Below, piece after piece: positions 1-12,047 of a stretch of DNA of 64,000 nt. Numbering within the stretch: the stretch's first letter is position 1; each line of letters opens with the position of its first letter. A model generated the notes under the pieces. The model was not told the origin of the DNA and searched no databases. It worked only from the letters and a program-made list of their open reading frames with translations. Position numbers and translations under genes: made by a program. The DNA is from Coptis chinensis (Eukaryota > Streptophyta > Magnoliopsida > Ranunculales > Ranunculaceae): the NCBI GenBank assembly GCA_015680905.1, contig CM027384.1, positions 68,517,001 through 68,581,000 of the forward strand. Reading direction: 5' to 3'.

Positions 1-2250
1 TTTTTCTTTTCTTTTTGGTCAGGTTGTAACCGGTACCTCTACAGTGGTAGGCTCTTCAGTTTCTATTTCAAGATCTAGTAATATAGCAGGTGTAGGGAGG
101 GTCTTGGTGGGGGTAACTATAGGCATAGTTACTTTGTTATCAACCACTAATCCGAGAGTGGTGATGGCATTTATCTCACCTACATTTTCAAATTCATTAC
201 TAGTATTATCCGTTACCTCAAAGGCGTGGTTTGTTGTTTTAGGATTAGGTATTATGCGTTACGAAACACACCTTTGGTTTGGGCTTTATCTTGAGCCAAC
301 CGTTGGGTTAAATTAGTTAACGGATTGAAGCCGCCGTTGGTTGGATTGAGCCATGGTTTGAAAAAGTTTTGGCTCACTTGTATAAAGGTGTCAAGACGAT
401 CCGGTTGTGTGGGTGTAGTAGTCACGGGTGGTGTTACATCGAACTATTTCCGTGAATTATTTATCAGTGGATTTTGATAGTTATTATTTACCGAACGATA
501 CCTCTATTAGCATTATAATTATTATAATTACCTTGACCTTGTGCTTGACCTTGTCGAGGTTGCACTTGGTTGTTATAATTATTAAAATTACCCCGACCGC
601 CCTTGTCGTGAGTGGAGCTTGGTTAAAGCTCTGCGTGGCCTAACATATTGATGATTGTACTCGAGGTGTGACGTTTTGGTTATTTCTCCAACCGGAAGTT
701 GGGATTTTGTCTCCAAGGGCGTTAGGTTCACTATTAATGGAACAAGCCTGTTCATAGGCTATAGGACGTGGGATTAGGGATGCTCGGGACTCCAACGTAA
801 ACTACATGGATTTGAATTTACATTCATAACGGATTGGCTTTTTGTTGTACAGATATGGCATCTACCTTTTAAGTGAGGGATTCAATAAGAGTTTTAAGCT
901 CGTGGATCCGATTTAACCTCAAACATCTTGGTAGCCTTAATCGTGGAAGAAGAACTAATGGAGCGGGATATCATCACTACCCCCGCTTGTTATTTCGCTT
1001 TAGTTTGATCCTCTAAAAATTTATAAGCCTCCGAGGCTCCTTTACTTAAGAAACTACCCCCATTCATTATGTCAAGGACTTCTTTATGGTGATGTTGAAG
1101 TCCTTTTGAAAAGGCACCTAACTAACGTGTCTTTTGCTAAGTTATGGTGTGGACACTCTATAAGCTGGATCGGTGAAACGGTTCCAAGCCTCGAAAATGA
1201 TTCATGAGGATTTTGTCGAAAAGAAATGAATCTTGGAAAGCATCTCATCCGTCTTTAGGGGTGGGTAAAAATGTTCCATAAACAATTTGAACAAGTTTAG
1301 CCCACGAAGTCCACGTAATTAGGGCGCTTGGGCGTTAATCAAGACGCCTTTATCGGGCTAAGGTGAAAGGGAATACCCTTAATTTAATTTGTTCAACCAA
1401 CCGTAGGATGGTGGAATGTTGTTAGGACTTGTTCAATCCTACGATGTTGGTAAGGTTTTTCATGGTCTAAACCATGAAACACGGGTAACAAATTAAAAAT
1501 ATTTGGAGGATTCTCAAATCCTCCCGGGTCCGCTAGAACGATGCAAGATTTGGGGCTATCGCCAAGGCTTTGTAGAAGTCCGAGAGGAGTCTCTCTTGCT
1601 TCCCCATTATATCGGTGGTGTGTGTGATATAGTAGCTAGAGGTGTAGTTTGTGGTATACTAGATAGACTTGTTTGTTGATGTTGTTGTGTATTTACGTTA
1701 GGTGTTTTGTTCGCCGCATCTTTAATCTCATGCAAGACTAAGTCGAGCTTAACTAAACATGCAACACTCCAAACAATTCGATGTACTAGTATAAACCCTA
1801 ACAGAGACGCGAGGTGTGGAAGAAAGGAATACCCGATCAAGGCCCTGTTTCGCTTTATGAATAGCGCCTTGTGTAATGGCGTGTTCAGTGTATATAAGAG
1901 AATAAAACACCGAAAAACTTGATGTTCGAAGTTCGAATCAAACCGTGGAACCGAAAATTTCAGCTATGGGCGCTGGCTCTATCTATCGGCGCTGTGGCCA
2001 AGGCAAAGTCGAAGCCCAAGTAAGATGGCGCTGGTCGCTCTTTGAAGCGTGGCGCTTCAATGTATAAACGAAGTCCAGTAAGAAGAAGATAGGTGGTCTC
2101 TTTCTTTGCTGGCGCTTCGCCGGCGTTTTCGCATGAATTTTTCCAAAATCAAAACGGCAAACCAAAGATGAATCAAACAAGGGTGGGTGGGTGAAATGGG
2201 ACTTAAAAATTACTAATTCTATTATGAAAACAATGCTAAAGTGCAACTAA
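1..2250 (-). pseudogene. Gypsy element A, internal region: decayed gag and 5' leader (partial)
   Basis: This is the internal part of an Athila-like Ty3/gypsy element read on the minus strand; it starts outside the window. The reverse strand of about 1100-1560 parallels the gag of element B: the stretch at 1445-1500 matches the B gag stretch at 6850-6900 encoding YHGLDHEKPYNHL, and 1050-1090 and 1140-1210 match B gag at 57920-57960 and 58000-58070. The reverse strand of 490-600 encodes an Asn/Tyr/Gln/Gly-rich low-complexity tail typical of gag C-termini. Frames are broken throughout, with no ORF over 90 codons, so no gag protein can be made from it. About 1850-2250 is the untranslated leader before the primer site. 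The gag family call is by homology to element B; the exact gag ends are not resolvable. Confidence 0.75.
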
Positions 2251-2266
2251 GATGGCAGCGGCGCCA
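2251..2266 (-). other. Primer-binding site of gypsy element A (tRNA-Asp type)
   Basis: On the minus strand, two bases after the LTR end, the sequence is TGGCGCCGCTGCCATC. This is close to the complement of the 3' end of plant tRNA-Asp (TGGCGCCGTTGCC), the usual primer of Athila-like elements. It shows that the LTR at 2269-3636 is a 5' LTR and that internal sequence still lies to its left. Confidence 0.8.
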
Positions 2267-2268
2267 TT

Positions 2269-3636
2269 TGATAAACTCAAATGACTAGTTTACCTACGAG
2301 ATAAATCGATGAAACTTACCAACGCAAGTAAAACTAAACTTGATCTAATACTTGGTTTATCAAATCTTTCTACTCTCAATCCTATGAGATATAGTGGAGT
2401 AGATAAGTTCGTTCCACTCCTAGTGCTCTAGCATGGATGTTTTCTAATCTAACTAGTCGTTTTTAAGTCTATGAGAGTTTTACGGCGGGAATTTAGACTA
2501 CGATGCAACTACCCACAAGATGCAACTAGTCGCTTATCACCAACTAAGGGAATGTTACGTTGATTCTATGATAAGGAGTTAGAGGGGATTGATTCCACCT
2601 TTAACTCAACTTAATCCACTAACGACTTAATCGTCAGAATCCGAATTGAATCGCGCCCTTGAGAACAATTGGTTATTCCTAATCTCTAATTATACATGGC
2701 ATTTCTACCAATCATAACTAGCATGTGAACAATTAAACCCATTCTCATGGTGAACTAATCATTTCTAGAGTGGAATAGAAAATATTAATTTAATTTCACG
2801 ATAATCGAATCAAGCTTTCATCAAGGCTTCACACCCCCTCTAATGGAGGTTTAGCCTTGAATCATTCCAAGAATCATTTCCATTTATATTAAAACTAAAC
2901 ATAATATAAAGCATTGAAATTTATTTAATTGAACAATAATGAAATCTAATTTAATGACTAAATTGAACTAAGGACATGAATTGAAATTAGATCTAGAATT
3001 GGAATTGACAAAATCGAAATGGATAAAGAATACTACTTTATTTATCTAATCAATCAAGAACAATGATTCGGAGATTTAATCTAAAACAAGAATTTAAATG
3101 GAACTAAAACTTAATTTAATTAATAAAACTAGATCTATAATTCTATATCCTAATTTAGGTCTAACTAGCTACCATTAATGAAGAGCTAAGCTTTTTGTTT
3201 TATACATCCAGATCCAAAATTCGTGCATGGGCTTGGAGCCATGGGTTGGGCAGAGAGAATCGATGGGCCCAAAACCCAATTCTTTCAAATCCAAAAGGCC
3301 TCTTCAGCTGCAGTTGACTTCCACAGACTTTTCGTCCACTTCTGCTCCTCTGATTGGGTCAAGGCTTGGACCATTACAAAGCTCTTTCCGAGCCGGTCGT
3401 TTTGACATAAGGTATGCCCAATTCGGTGGTCCGAGTCCAAAGATACGGCTTTGGAAGTTTCTAATCGACTTTTTGCTCCTCAGATCTCGCTAAAGTGGTA
3501 CATTTCTACACATAATGGACTTTGAAGCCCGAAATGCATAAAAACGTAATCAGTGTTAACTCTTACTTATTATTCACATAATTGGTCTAACAAGATGATT
3601 ATTAAGGGGTTAAAACTACGTTTTGGGCTCTTATCA
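2269..3636 (-). repeat. 5' LTR of gypsy element A (copy 1)
   Basis: A 1368-bp LTR bounded by TGATAA at the left and TTATCA at the right. It is nearly the same sequence as the solo LTR at 58352-59713. The left side abuts a primer site, so in minus orientation this is the 5' LTR of an element that continues beyond the left window edge. The right flank is TCGAT, at the same insertion site as in copy 2, where the duplication reads CTGAT. Small ORFs in it, such as those near 3223-3493, are LTR sequence and not genes. Confidence 0.88.
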
Positions 3637-6600
3637 TCGATGTAGTAGAGTTGTACAACATCATTTTAATTAGTGATGTCGAGATAGTGATGTAGTAACA
3701 CTTTTTCGTCACTTTCGTTGTGTCACTTATAAAGTGATGTAATATCTATGTATTCAACGTCACTTTCAAGGTGTTGTCACTCACCGTGTCACTTATAAAG
3801 TGATGTAATATTTATATATTCAACATCACTTTAAAAGTGAATTTGCTAAGTTTTCGAAATCACTTATAATGTGACTTCCAGAAGTATTATTATTAATATA
3901 CATCTTAATTAAGTTAATTAGTTAGAAAAAGACCATCTAAAAAATTAGGTCAAATCAGATAAAACCGTGTGATAAGTGTTACAAACCCTGAAAACCAATC
4001 AAATTTCAAAATTTGAAGAAAGAGGGAAACCTGAAAAAATCGCTTTGTATTATTTTCGTGAAATAGAAAGCATAATCTCTTTCTTTTTTTCTCTCGGTGG
4101 CTTCTCCTCCTCTTCCCAACTAGGGTTTCATTCTCTTCTCTCTCACTACTACTTGCCAGCGCCAAAACTGCACTCAATTAATTTCAGTGGATAACTCAAA
4201 CCTTCTCTTCTTGAAATCAAATCAGGTCCCCTCCTCCATGCTCGAAACCCTTCCGCTTTCTCTCATCTTCTTGAAACCCCTTATTCTTTCTCTCCTCTTA
4301 TCACTGGGAGGTCACTCTCAATCACTGAAGAATTTAATAAGCTTGGATTTCTAGGAGAATGCGCTCAAAGGAAAGGAAGTAATTAGAAATCTTTGGCTAA
4401 ATTGAAGTCACTCCAATTTCTGTAAGTTTTTGTTAGAGAAGGGTTTTGATTTGTTGTGTGATTAGATTTTTATGTGCTTGTAAACTAACTGTTATTTTGT
4501 ATTTTGATGGCAGGTTTATGTAAAGACAAATTAGTTGACGTAAGCAATTGTGATTCCATCACTCAAAATTCTCAACTTTGGATCCATGAGGACTCTAGTT
4601 TGCTTCGCCCCATTTTCAGGTACCACAGTGGGAACTAGTTTTGCACAATTTTTTACTTTTCGAATGACGACCATTTTGGAAAAATTTAAAATGTGTCTAG
4701 TCATGATTATTAATTTTGTGATTTATGCATAGTCTTGGAGATAAATTCGAAAGCGCGGCATGCGCTTGAGGAAACTGGTGGGACATCTTCAGCAAAGGAG
4801 CATATTGGAGTTGTATGTCATCTTTGATGTTATGAATGTGTATTTATATTTAATTATTGATGAAATTGGTATGAAGTTGTCTAGATTTAACAAGCATTAT
4901 TCTCTTTCGTCCCTGATTTTAGTGGGAGGAGCCATTGAGGTGTTAGGAAACTAGGAAGACCCTTTAGTATCATATAAACAAAGAAGTATACTTGTTAAAC
5001 AAAATGTAGTTATCCACTCACTCCTTAGAGATGCAATAATAGTTGCCACCTAAATGCATATAATAGATGCACACAGTAATAAACACCTATCTACGTGCAT
5101 TCGAGCAATGGAGGTAAAATATCTACCGCTAAGTTTTGGATAAGAAACATGGTGGTCCTTTTCCCCATGAAAATTTCCCAAAATAACGCCTTCACCAATC
5201 AAAGCTGAGTATCAAGTGGCCTCCATAGCTTTAAACCGTCCTGGACAGCTAAAAGTTATGCTGTTGTAGTTAATCCATATTGGTGACTAGACTGATTGCT
5301 AAGTTTATTTTCTTAGATCTGGTTAGGTTTTCTATAGTTTGCTTGAATTATTTCTTCGAATTATTGATCGATAATGTATATCTTTGATAACTGGCAATAT
5401 CAAATTTACTATTTGCACTCTAATTATTCTTGTTGTATTAGAGTTACTGTTAATGTTTGGGTGAAACTTAGCAGCAATGATATTATCCATCAGCTGTCCG
5501 TTAATTTATTACTTCCATCTACCCTAGCTAACACTATGTTTTATAGTAATCTTCACATGACTAGTGCTAACTAGTTTTGGACCCAGGCTTGTACTAGTTA
5601 GATGCCACTAGTATAATATTTATTAACATTGACATCATATAGTTAACATATAAACCATATCTAATTGTTTGGCCATATAAAATAACTTTGCATGTTTTGG
5701 TAAGGCAGGTCAATAATTGTTCTGCTCAGGATATGCTGCTGTCCTTTTACTTATGACGTTTTATATATATATATGAGAAAACAGTTTAATTGGGTTGTGA
5801 GGTATGCTTAGCTAATGAAATTTTTTTACCGACAAGTCGTGGTTTGTCTATGGCTCTTGTCTGTCACTGGTAGCTTCTTCTCATTCTTCACACTCGCATA
5901 TATCGGTATGCTATATTATTATGAATATTCAAACCTATTTGATTTTGCGATGGTGTCACTTGTTGATATTGGATATTTGGATCAAATGATATATATATCC
6001 AATTATATTATCTAATTTTTGGTAGTTCAAAATGGCACGATAGATTTATTAAAGCAGACTATGTAATATTTTTTCAATTTCACTTGAAAAAAAATGTATA
6101 TGTATATTACTCTTAACCAACTTCATGCGGCTAAAATGTCACATTTTTTTGTCGCAGAAAAGAGGTGCAGAGGTGACGCAGAGCTTGTGCAGATTAGATT
6201 TTGTTGGTATATGTTGGCTCGTTATAATTATTTGTATATAGTGTAATTTGTGTGATGAATGTGATTTTAAGATACATTTCATCTTTATTTGGTGATAAAT
6301 TACCAGGAAAATGGTATTATATTGGGATGATATTGGCAATTTTGTTTTATTATTATTATTATTATATTTTATTTTTTTTATTTTTTTATTTTGATAAATG
6401 GGACATCACTTTTAAAGTGATTTATAGAGTTATTTCACATCACTTTACAAGTAATTTGGAATCTGAATGAAACGTCACTTCCTAAGTGCTGTTAAACGTT
6501 ATAACATCACTTGTGGACATCGATTAAAAAGTGATGCAAAGGTATAACATCACTTGTGGACATCAATTAAAAAGTGATGTAAAATAATATCACTTGTGGA

Positions 6601-6731
6601 TATTGTTTAAAAAGTGATGTGGAAAACCCTGACTTTTCACGTCGCCACCATTCACATCACTCTCAAAAGTGATGTCTTATACTTTTGACATCACTTTTTA
6701 AGTGATGGGAAATGTCATTTATGTTGTAGTG
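3637..6731. mobile_element. CACTA-1, copy 1 (right-hand part; non-autonomous)
   Basis: Right-hand part of a CACTA (En/Spm-type) transposon whose right terminus ends TGTTGTAGTG at 6731, followed by the target triplet CCA. Its left terminus must lie left of the window, beyond gypsy element A, which is inserted in it at 3636/3637. Subterminal regions (about 3660-3860 and 6395-6720) are packed with short inverted motifs of the type CATCACTTT..AAAGTGATG, as is usual for transposase-binding subterminal repeats. No transposase reading frame is visible, so it is called non-autonomous. The interior (about 4020-6250) looks like transcribed gene sequence. The complete counterpart is at 58203-62821. Confidence 0.88.
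4020..6250 (+). other. Gene-like cargo inside CACTA-1 (copy 1)
   Basis: The stretch starts with a CT-rich leader containing CTAGGGTTT (a telo-box-like motif common in plant 5' UTRs). It then has a clean intron candidate at 4422-4513 (donor GTAAGT, acceptor TGATGGCAG, 92 bp). A second strong acceptor, TTTTTTGTCGCAG, ends at 6157. Reading frames are short (66 codons or fewer), so this may be a captured 5' UTR or exon set, or the decayed transcription unit of the transposon. The protein of origin is not recognised. Confidence 0.45.
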
Positions 6732-6734
6732 CCA

Positions 6735-7175
6735 AACCGAAGCTTTATCAGCTAAGGTGAAGAGAAACAACCTAAGAAAGACTTGTTCGTTGGTAACGGT
6801 CGGATAGTGGAAAGTGGTGGCTACTTGTTGCATCCGACGAAGGTGATTGTATGGTTTTTCATGGTCTAGACCATGGTAAACAGGTAACAAACTGAAAATG
6901 TTTGGCGGAATGCGAAAATCATCTGCAATCTCATCGAGTTTAATGCAGGAAGCAAGTCCTTCCTGTAAGGCAATATAGAAGTCCGGAAGGGGTTTCTCGA
7001 CTGTGGGATTTTCCTGGGCCATAACTATGAGAGATAATGGCAATGGAGATACTTGACGAGGTTGGTTTACGAAGGAAGAACTATGTCTAGGGGATAACTT
7101 ATGCAGTTGTTTATTGTATTTCTGGCGATGATATGTAAGTTCTAATTCCTTATTAGTACCAGACCGTAGTCTCAT
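6735..7175 (-). pseudogene. Gypsy B gag, N-terminal fragment (copy 1)
   Basis: Minus-strand start of the gag of gypsy element B, from Met at 7175. Recognisable gag features are SLLPVYHGLDHEKPYNHLR and, near the break, LFLFTLADKASVWHYN, the hydrophobic segment that in retrotransposon gag domains precedes the aromatic-rich core. The frame is cut by CACTA-1 at 6731/6732 and reads on into the transposon for about two dozen codons. The missing gag half is seen in copy 2 at 57378-58199. It is identical in amino acids to the fragment at 62825-63265. The capsid function is disrupted. Confidence 0.85.
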
Positions 7176-8544
7176 GCAAACACAAATTTTAATTCTAGGC
7201 TCATAAGGAACGAATTATGTCATGAGGATTAGTAATTACGGAAGGAGGGAGGTGAACCACGTCTTTCTGAGATGTTGCTAACATGAGCAGGTAAGCTAGG
7301 ATAACGTGTGAATATTCCAGCAACCAGGTCACATGAGAGAATTGAAGAAGGTTGTCCGTGCTAGCACATTCCTTAATTAGGTAACCTCAATCTTTTAAGT
7401 TTCCTAGACATTGATGGAATAGGATGATGATTTATTATGGTATATTATGCGATTATTATTAGTAGGATTGTGATGAAATTTAATTATTAGATTTTATTTA
7501 ATTATTTTATTTATTATTTATTTATTATTTTTTATTTTGGTTTACGTAATTAATGTATTATGGAGAAGGGGGAAAACACAGGTAATATTTTCGCGCAACC
7601 TAAACATGTGATTGGATTACAAAACATGCAAATAAAGATGAGAATTGCTAAAATATGACTAATCATGCAATAAGCAATAAGCACAGGCTAGTTATACACA
7701 GGAAAGGTACACATGCAATCCTATATTACTCAAACGTGAATAGTACACATCCTATGCATGCAATAATATATAGTTATGCATACATAATATAAAATCTACA
7801 CGTGCAACTATATGCGAGCTAGAGGAATATCGAGAACGAACTCATGCAAATGAATACCGCGTATGTGAATGGATATAACATACACATACAAAAATAATCT
7901 AAGCAAGTGGTTTGAAATCACGCAGACATCTAAATATATTCGAATCACATTAACCGTATTATCGTCAAATGACGAACCACACATACTGAGGAATATTTCT
8001 ATCCATGAAAAGAGTTCTCATGCGAACATACAAATATGCGATGTAAAATAGGTTATAGCAATCAAACAAATAATATCCTCAACAAAGTTTGAAGAGTTTA
8101 AGAATTGAAACTTCAAGGCCCCGCTTTTCCTCAAGATAACGATCGAATTAACTCCTGAGCTTGTGAACTTACTGGAAGTTGGATAAACAGTCTAGAGAGT
8201 CCAAAATAGTACTGAGAAGGAAAGTGTGTTGGGCTTTAAAACTAGAGTGCTGATACTCCAGGTTGGTCACACGCACTACTATAGAAAGTCTCGTCTGCGA
8301 CTGCAAGATCAATGCAGTACTTCAACTTCCTACGGAATTCTTAAACTGAGCTAATGATGATAATCAAGATCTAGTTCATAGATATCTGCTAGTAGAAAAA
8401 GAAAAGTTGGTACAAGCAAGTACGTAACACGTTAGTATCGCAAAACAAATGAAAATCAAAAAGATGAAGGGGTAGGAGAGGAGGGGGGGGGGGGGTGTTC
8501 AATGATGTAGTCTAGTTGTTATGTTAATTGTCCGGAGTCCTTAG
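7176..8544 (-). other. Gypsy B 5' untranslated leader (copy 1)
   Basis: AT-rich sequence between the gag start and the primer-binding site of element B. No reading frame of note. It carries a run of 13 G at 8483-8495 (C-run in the element's sense), which could disturb sequencing and reverse transcription. Confidence 0.7.
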
Positions 8545-8560
8545 GCGTGCAGCGGCGCCA
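8545..8560 (-). other. Primer-binding site of gypsy element B (copy 1)
   Basis: The minus strand reads TGGCGCCGCTGC then diverges, two bases from the LTR. It is the same tRNA-Asp-type site as in element A, supporting a common Athila-like lineage. Confidence 0.75.
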
Positions 8561-8562
8561 TT

Positions 8563-10052
8563 TGATAAACGGTAATTTCAGGTTTTGTCCTTTAAGTCTT
8601 AAGTCCGAAGTCCGAAGTCCAAAGTCCGTAAAAGTACAATTAGTCAAGTTACCTTTCTCACGTGGGTTGGTAGGATAGGTCGAGTAAGGGATCGTCCATA
8701 CCTTATGGCTCGGCAAGGTTCACAACTGGATTTACAGCTTTTAGTGAGTAGGATTTTAGGGTTATTTCTCAAGTTTAGATAAATTAACGGTAATGCAAGT
8801 AACGTAATATAATAACGATTGATTTCTACATAAAATAAACAAGGATAAAGATACAAGAAAAGGGTTAACCGCGACTCATGCAAAAATCAGTTTCAACAGG
8901 TTCGAAAGTACATATATCACTACAGTTTTAATCCGTCTCGAAGTTCATAGACAAACCCGAGGCGGCGCCGAAGTATCAATCCCTAGTGAGATGCACGGAT
9001 CTCTCGAGCTCATCTCACTAGCATAAGGAGTTGAACTAATATTCCATCTCTCCGGAATATCATTTCAGCTCCCTGGTTCGATTCTACATCGCCTAGACAA
9101 ACTAAAAGAGCTAATCGCCACCATAGAGTCTCGTGACGAGACCGGACCTAGTGTAAATTGGGTCTCAAGAAGACTATTCTGGAGCATCAAAGACTCCAAA
9201 CTTGGACAATCTCAATCATTTTGGGACCGGATGCATAATTTACACCTAATACCTAAGTAGTGATTCCGAACATTAAAGTGTTAATCAAGATCCTCACATG
9301 AGCATCATTAACCCTCCCCCTTGGGAGGATTTTAGCTCATGGTCATGATGGATTGATTGATCTTATTGTATACACTAAACAAGTAAATAAAGAACAGGAA
9401 CTTAACTTAAAGAAAAATAAATTTTATTAGAGCAAATACTTACAGTACTTGATGCTGGAATGAAAAGCTACTGAGGAAGGGAAATACAACAATACGTGAA
9501 TGAAAGTGAAAGCAGGAATGTTAAAAACTAAGGTCCCCTTTTCTATAAGCAAGGTGCCACCAAGGTGTGCCCTTAACTTGCCACTTGTCCCTGGTGACTC
9601 ATCATGCCTTGTGGGCCTACAGAGTGGGTCCATGTGTTGTGCCCAGTAGCGGCTCGAATTTTAGTGTTTTTACAACTTTTTGTCTTTGCGTAGAGCTCGT
9701 CGCCTTGGTTGCTCTAGCAGTTCACTTGCCGAAATCGGCATCCAGGTTTGAAAGACGTGAGCTTCGAAAAGTTTGCTGCTTCTTTACACGTGGACCCGTT
9801 CGCAATAGTTTTGTCCCTTTGGAAATATCGGCTCTAGTCAGGGCTTTGTTGGGCTTCACTGGGGCTGAGTGGGAAGACTTCAAATATGCATAGTATTCCC
9901 GTACTTTGATTCATGTTTTATTATCATATTTACGTTAACTGCGGAAACCTACAAAAGTATAAAAATATAATTATTTCATGATTATTAAACACATAATTGA
10001 CCAAAATGTTATGTCTCTCGGGGTTTAATATTACGGTTTTGGGTGCTTATCA
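8563..10052 (-). repeat. 5' LTR of gypsy element B (copy 1)
   Basis: About 1490 bp bounded by TGATAAAC and GCTTATCA. It is homologous to the 3' LTR at 43712-45343, with many substitutions and one gap of about 150 bp (present at about 44684-44835 and absent here). The flank to the right is AGTAT. With the primer site on its left, this is the 5' LTR of the minus-strand element whose gag start is at 7175. Confidence 0.88.
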
Positions 10053-10059
10053 AGTATTG

Positions 10060-11790
10060 GACATATATAATATAATTTTAGGCACTTATCACTCCCAATT
10101 TTTTTATAAACATAGTGGATGCAGTTTTTGTATGGGTCGAAGTCGTTGTGGAAAAAGGACATGATAACCAAGTCACAACAGACATGTAACCTCAATTTTA
10201 AAGTCTTTTCAAATGCGAAAGTGAGAGTTTTGGGGGTTTTCTCTATCACTTGATTAACCCAAAAAAAATGAAATGTCTACGTCTAGCGGCACACCCCGTT
10301 TCTAAGAGAAGAGACCCTAGTTATTACGAATTTGCTACTAATCAAAAAATCAAGTTTTGGGTATGGGATTGTTTGGTGAGTGAGTGGGAGTGGGTTCCAA
10401 TTTTTGACGAAAAGAGTTGATGTTGTTTTTGTAGGGGCCGAAGTCATTGTGGAAAAAGGACGTGATGACCAAGTTGGATACGTAACCTCAATTTTGAAAC
10501 ATAAGAAGAGTCCTAGTCTTATGAAATGCGAAAGTGAGAGTTTTGGGGTTTTTCTCTATCACTTGATTAACAGGGGAAAAAAATGAAATATCTACACCTA
10601 TTGGCACACCTCGTTTCTAAGAAAGGAGATCCTAGTTATTACAAATTTGCCACTAATCTAAAAATCAAGTTTTGGGTATGGGATTGTTTAGTAGTGAGTG
10701 GGAGCGGGTTCCAAGTTTTGGCGAAAAGAGTGGATGTGGTTTTTGTAGGGTCGAAGTCGTTGCGGAAAAAGTACGACGATGACCAAGTCGTAACAAATAC
10801 AGTACATAACCTCATTTTTCAAAGAGTTTATGACTATTTAGTATCACGAACTTTCGTTTTTTTTCCTAAATGGTACCCGAACTTTGTTTCTCGCCTATTC
10901 GTACCACGAAGTTTCAATTTGTTTCAATTTAGTACATCAGTTAATTTTTCGTCCAATTTCACTAACGGCGTTAGTACTATTCACGTGAACAGTGTTTTCA
11001 CTATTCATATGAACAATTTTTTTTTTTAATTCAAATTTTAAAAACAAAAAAACACTATTCACGCGAACATTGTTTTCACTATTCACGTGAACACTTTTTT
11101 TTGTTTTTTTTAAAGAATCTTTAATCAATCTTAAAAAGTAATTATTTAATGAAAAATAATTTAAAAAAATTACTATTCATATGAACAGTGTTTTTACTAT
11201 TCACGTGAACAGTTTTTTTTTGGGGGGTAATAATCTTTAATCAATCTTAAAAATTAGATTATTATACCCAAAAAAAAAACTATTCACGTGAATAGTATTT
11301 TTTTATTATTTTTTATTAAAGAATTTATTTTTAAGATTGATTAAAGATTCTTTTAAAAAAAAATTGTTAACGTGAATAGTGAAAACACTGTTCACATGAA
11401 TAGTGTTGTGTGAATAATGCTAACGCCGTTAGTGAAATTGGACGGAATTGGATGGAAAATTAACTGAGGTACTAAATTGAAACTTTGAAGATCTTAATAA
11501 AATAAAAAAACAAAGTTCGCGCACTATTTAGAAAAAAAATGTGAAAGTTTGTGGTACTAAATAGTCATTAACTCTTTTTCAAACGTAAGAAGAGTCTTAT
11601 GAAACAAAAGATGGTCATCTCGTCCTCACATGCACGAACTCATCATATCCTTAACCATTTAGATCCCCTGAATTTTGTAAATTTCAGAGTATATTATAGT
11701 GCGAAAAGTGAGAGTTTTGGTGTTTTCTCTTTCTAGAATTTCTAAAAGACAACTGAAATTCCTTTTTCACTTGATTAACGAAATAAGAAA
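10060..11790 (+). repeat. Tandem array, about 300-314 bp unit, three copies
   Basis: The block containing GTAGGG-TCGAAGTCGTTG, then CGAAAGTGAGAGTTTTGG and CACTTGATTAAC recurs with starts of the landmark near 10130, 10431 and 10745, giving spacings of about 301 and 314 bp. The third unit is split by the MITE at 10824-11574 and also has smaller insertions. The reading frames in it (148 codons or fewer) shift between units, so I do not call a gene. The left edge near the LTR is not sharply defined. Confidence 0.75.
10824..11574. mobile_element. Mutator-like foldback MITE with 9-bp target duplication
   Basis: A 751-bp element with long terminal inverted repeats of about 220 bp, starting GAGTTTATGACTATTTAGTA and ending with its near-complement at 11574. 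It is flanked by perfect 9-bp direct repeats TTTTTCAAA (10815-10823 and 11575-11583), the target size of Mutator-like elements. The centre holds several near-palindromes of the form ACTATTCACGTGAACAGT. It has no coding capacity and would depend on a MULE transposase supplied elsewhere. Confidence 0.85.
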
Positions 11791-12047
11791 ATAGGCCTTA
11801 AGACAAAACAATCTTTTTAGACGTAATGTGGGTACAATAGCACATATCTACGATGCATGTCACATTTTTTTGAGTAGTGGAGAGGGAATTGGAAACTGAG
11901 AGAAAAGTGGGAGTGCTCATGTAAATTTTAGTAGGTCCTGACTTTATTATGTTAAGGGAGTCCGGATGAGAGCACAACTGCACTTATACTTACAAATTTA
12001 TACACTTATATACTTATAATGTTACTTATATATATAATACTTATACT

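Noticed and set aside
5374-5574. 66-codon frame conserved in both nest copies (also at 61453-61653)
   Set aside because: The copies are nearly identical in all DNA here, so conservation carries no information, and a neighbouring frame is broken by an indel in copy 2.
8268-8290. CACTACTATAGAAAG as a CACTA left terminus
   Set aside because: It lies in the gypsy B leader, does not continue as either CACTA family terminus and lacks subterminal repeats.
8644-8883. Frames within the gypsy B LTRs (also 9567-9893 and 44860-45201)
   Set aside because: They are conserved only as LTR DNA between copies, have no recognisable domain and shift frame between copies.
10053-10057. AGTAT here and AGTTG at 43707-43711 as one target-site duplication of a single giant element
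   Set aside because: Only 3 of 5 bases match, and each LTR is tied by its own primer site or polypurine tract to a different gypsy B copy.
10031-11128. Reading frames of 60-148 codons in the tandem array
   Set aside because: They change frame between repeat units and one runs into the MITE; this is repeat sequence and not a gene.
10977-11410. Regularly recurring 20-mers that might suggest a CRISPR-like array
   Set aside because: Spacing is irregular, the motifs are palindromic and they occur inside a plant MITE; no spacers and no cas genes.
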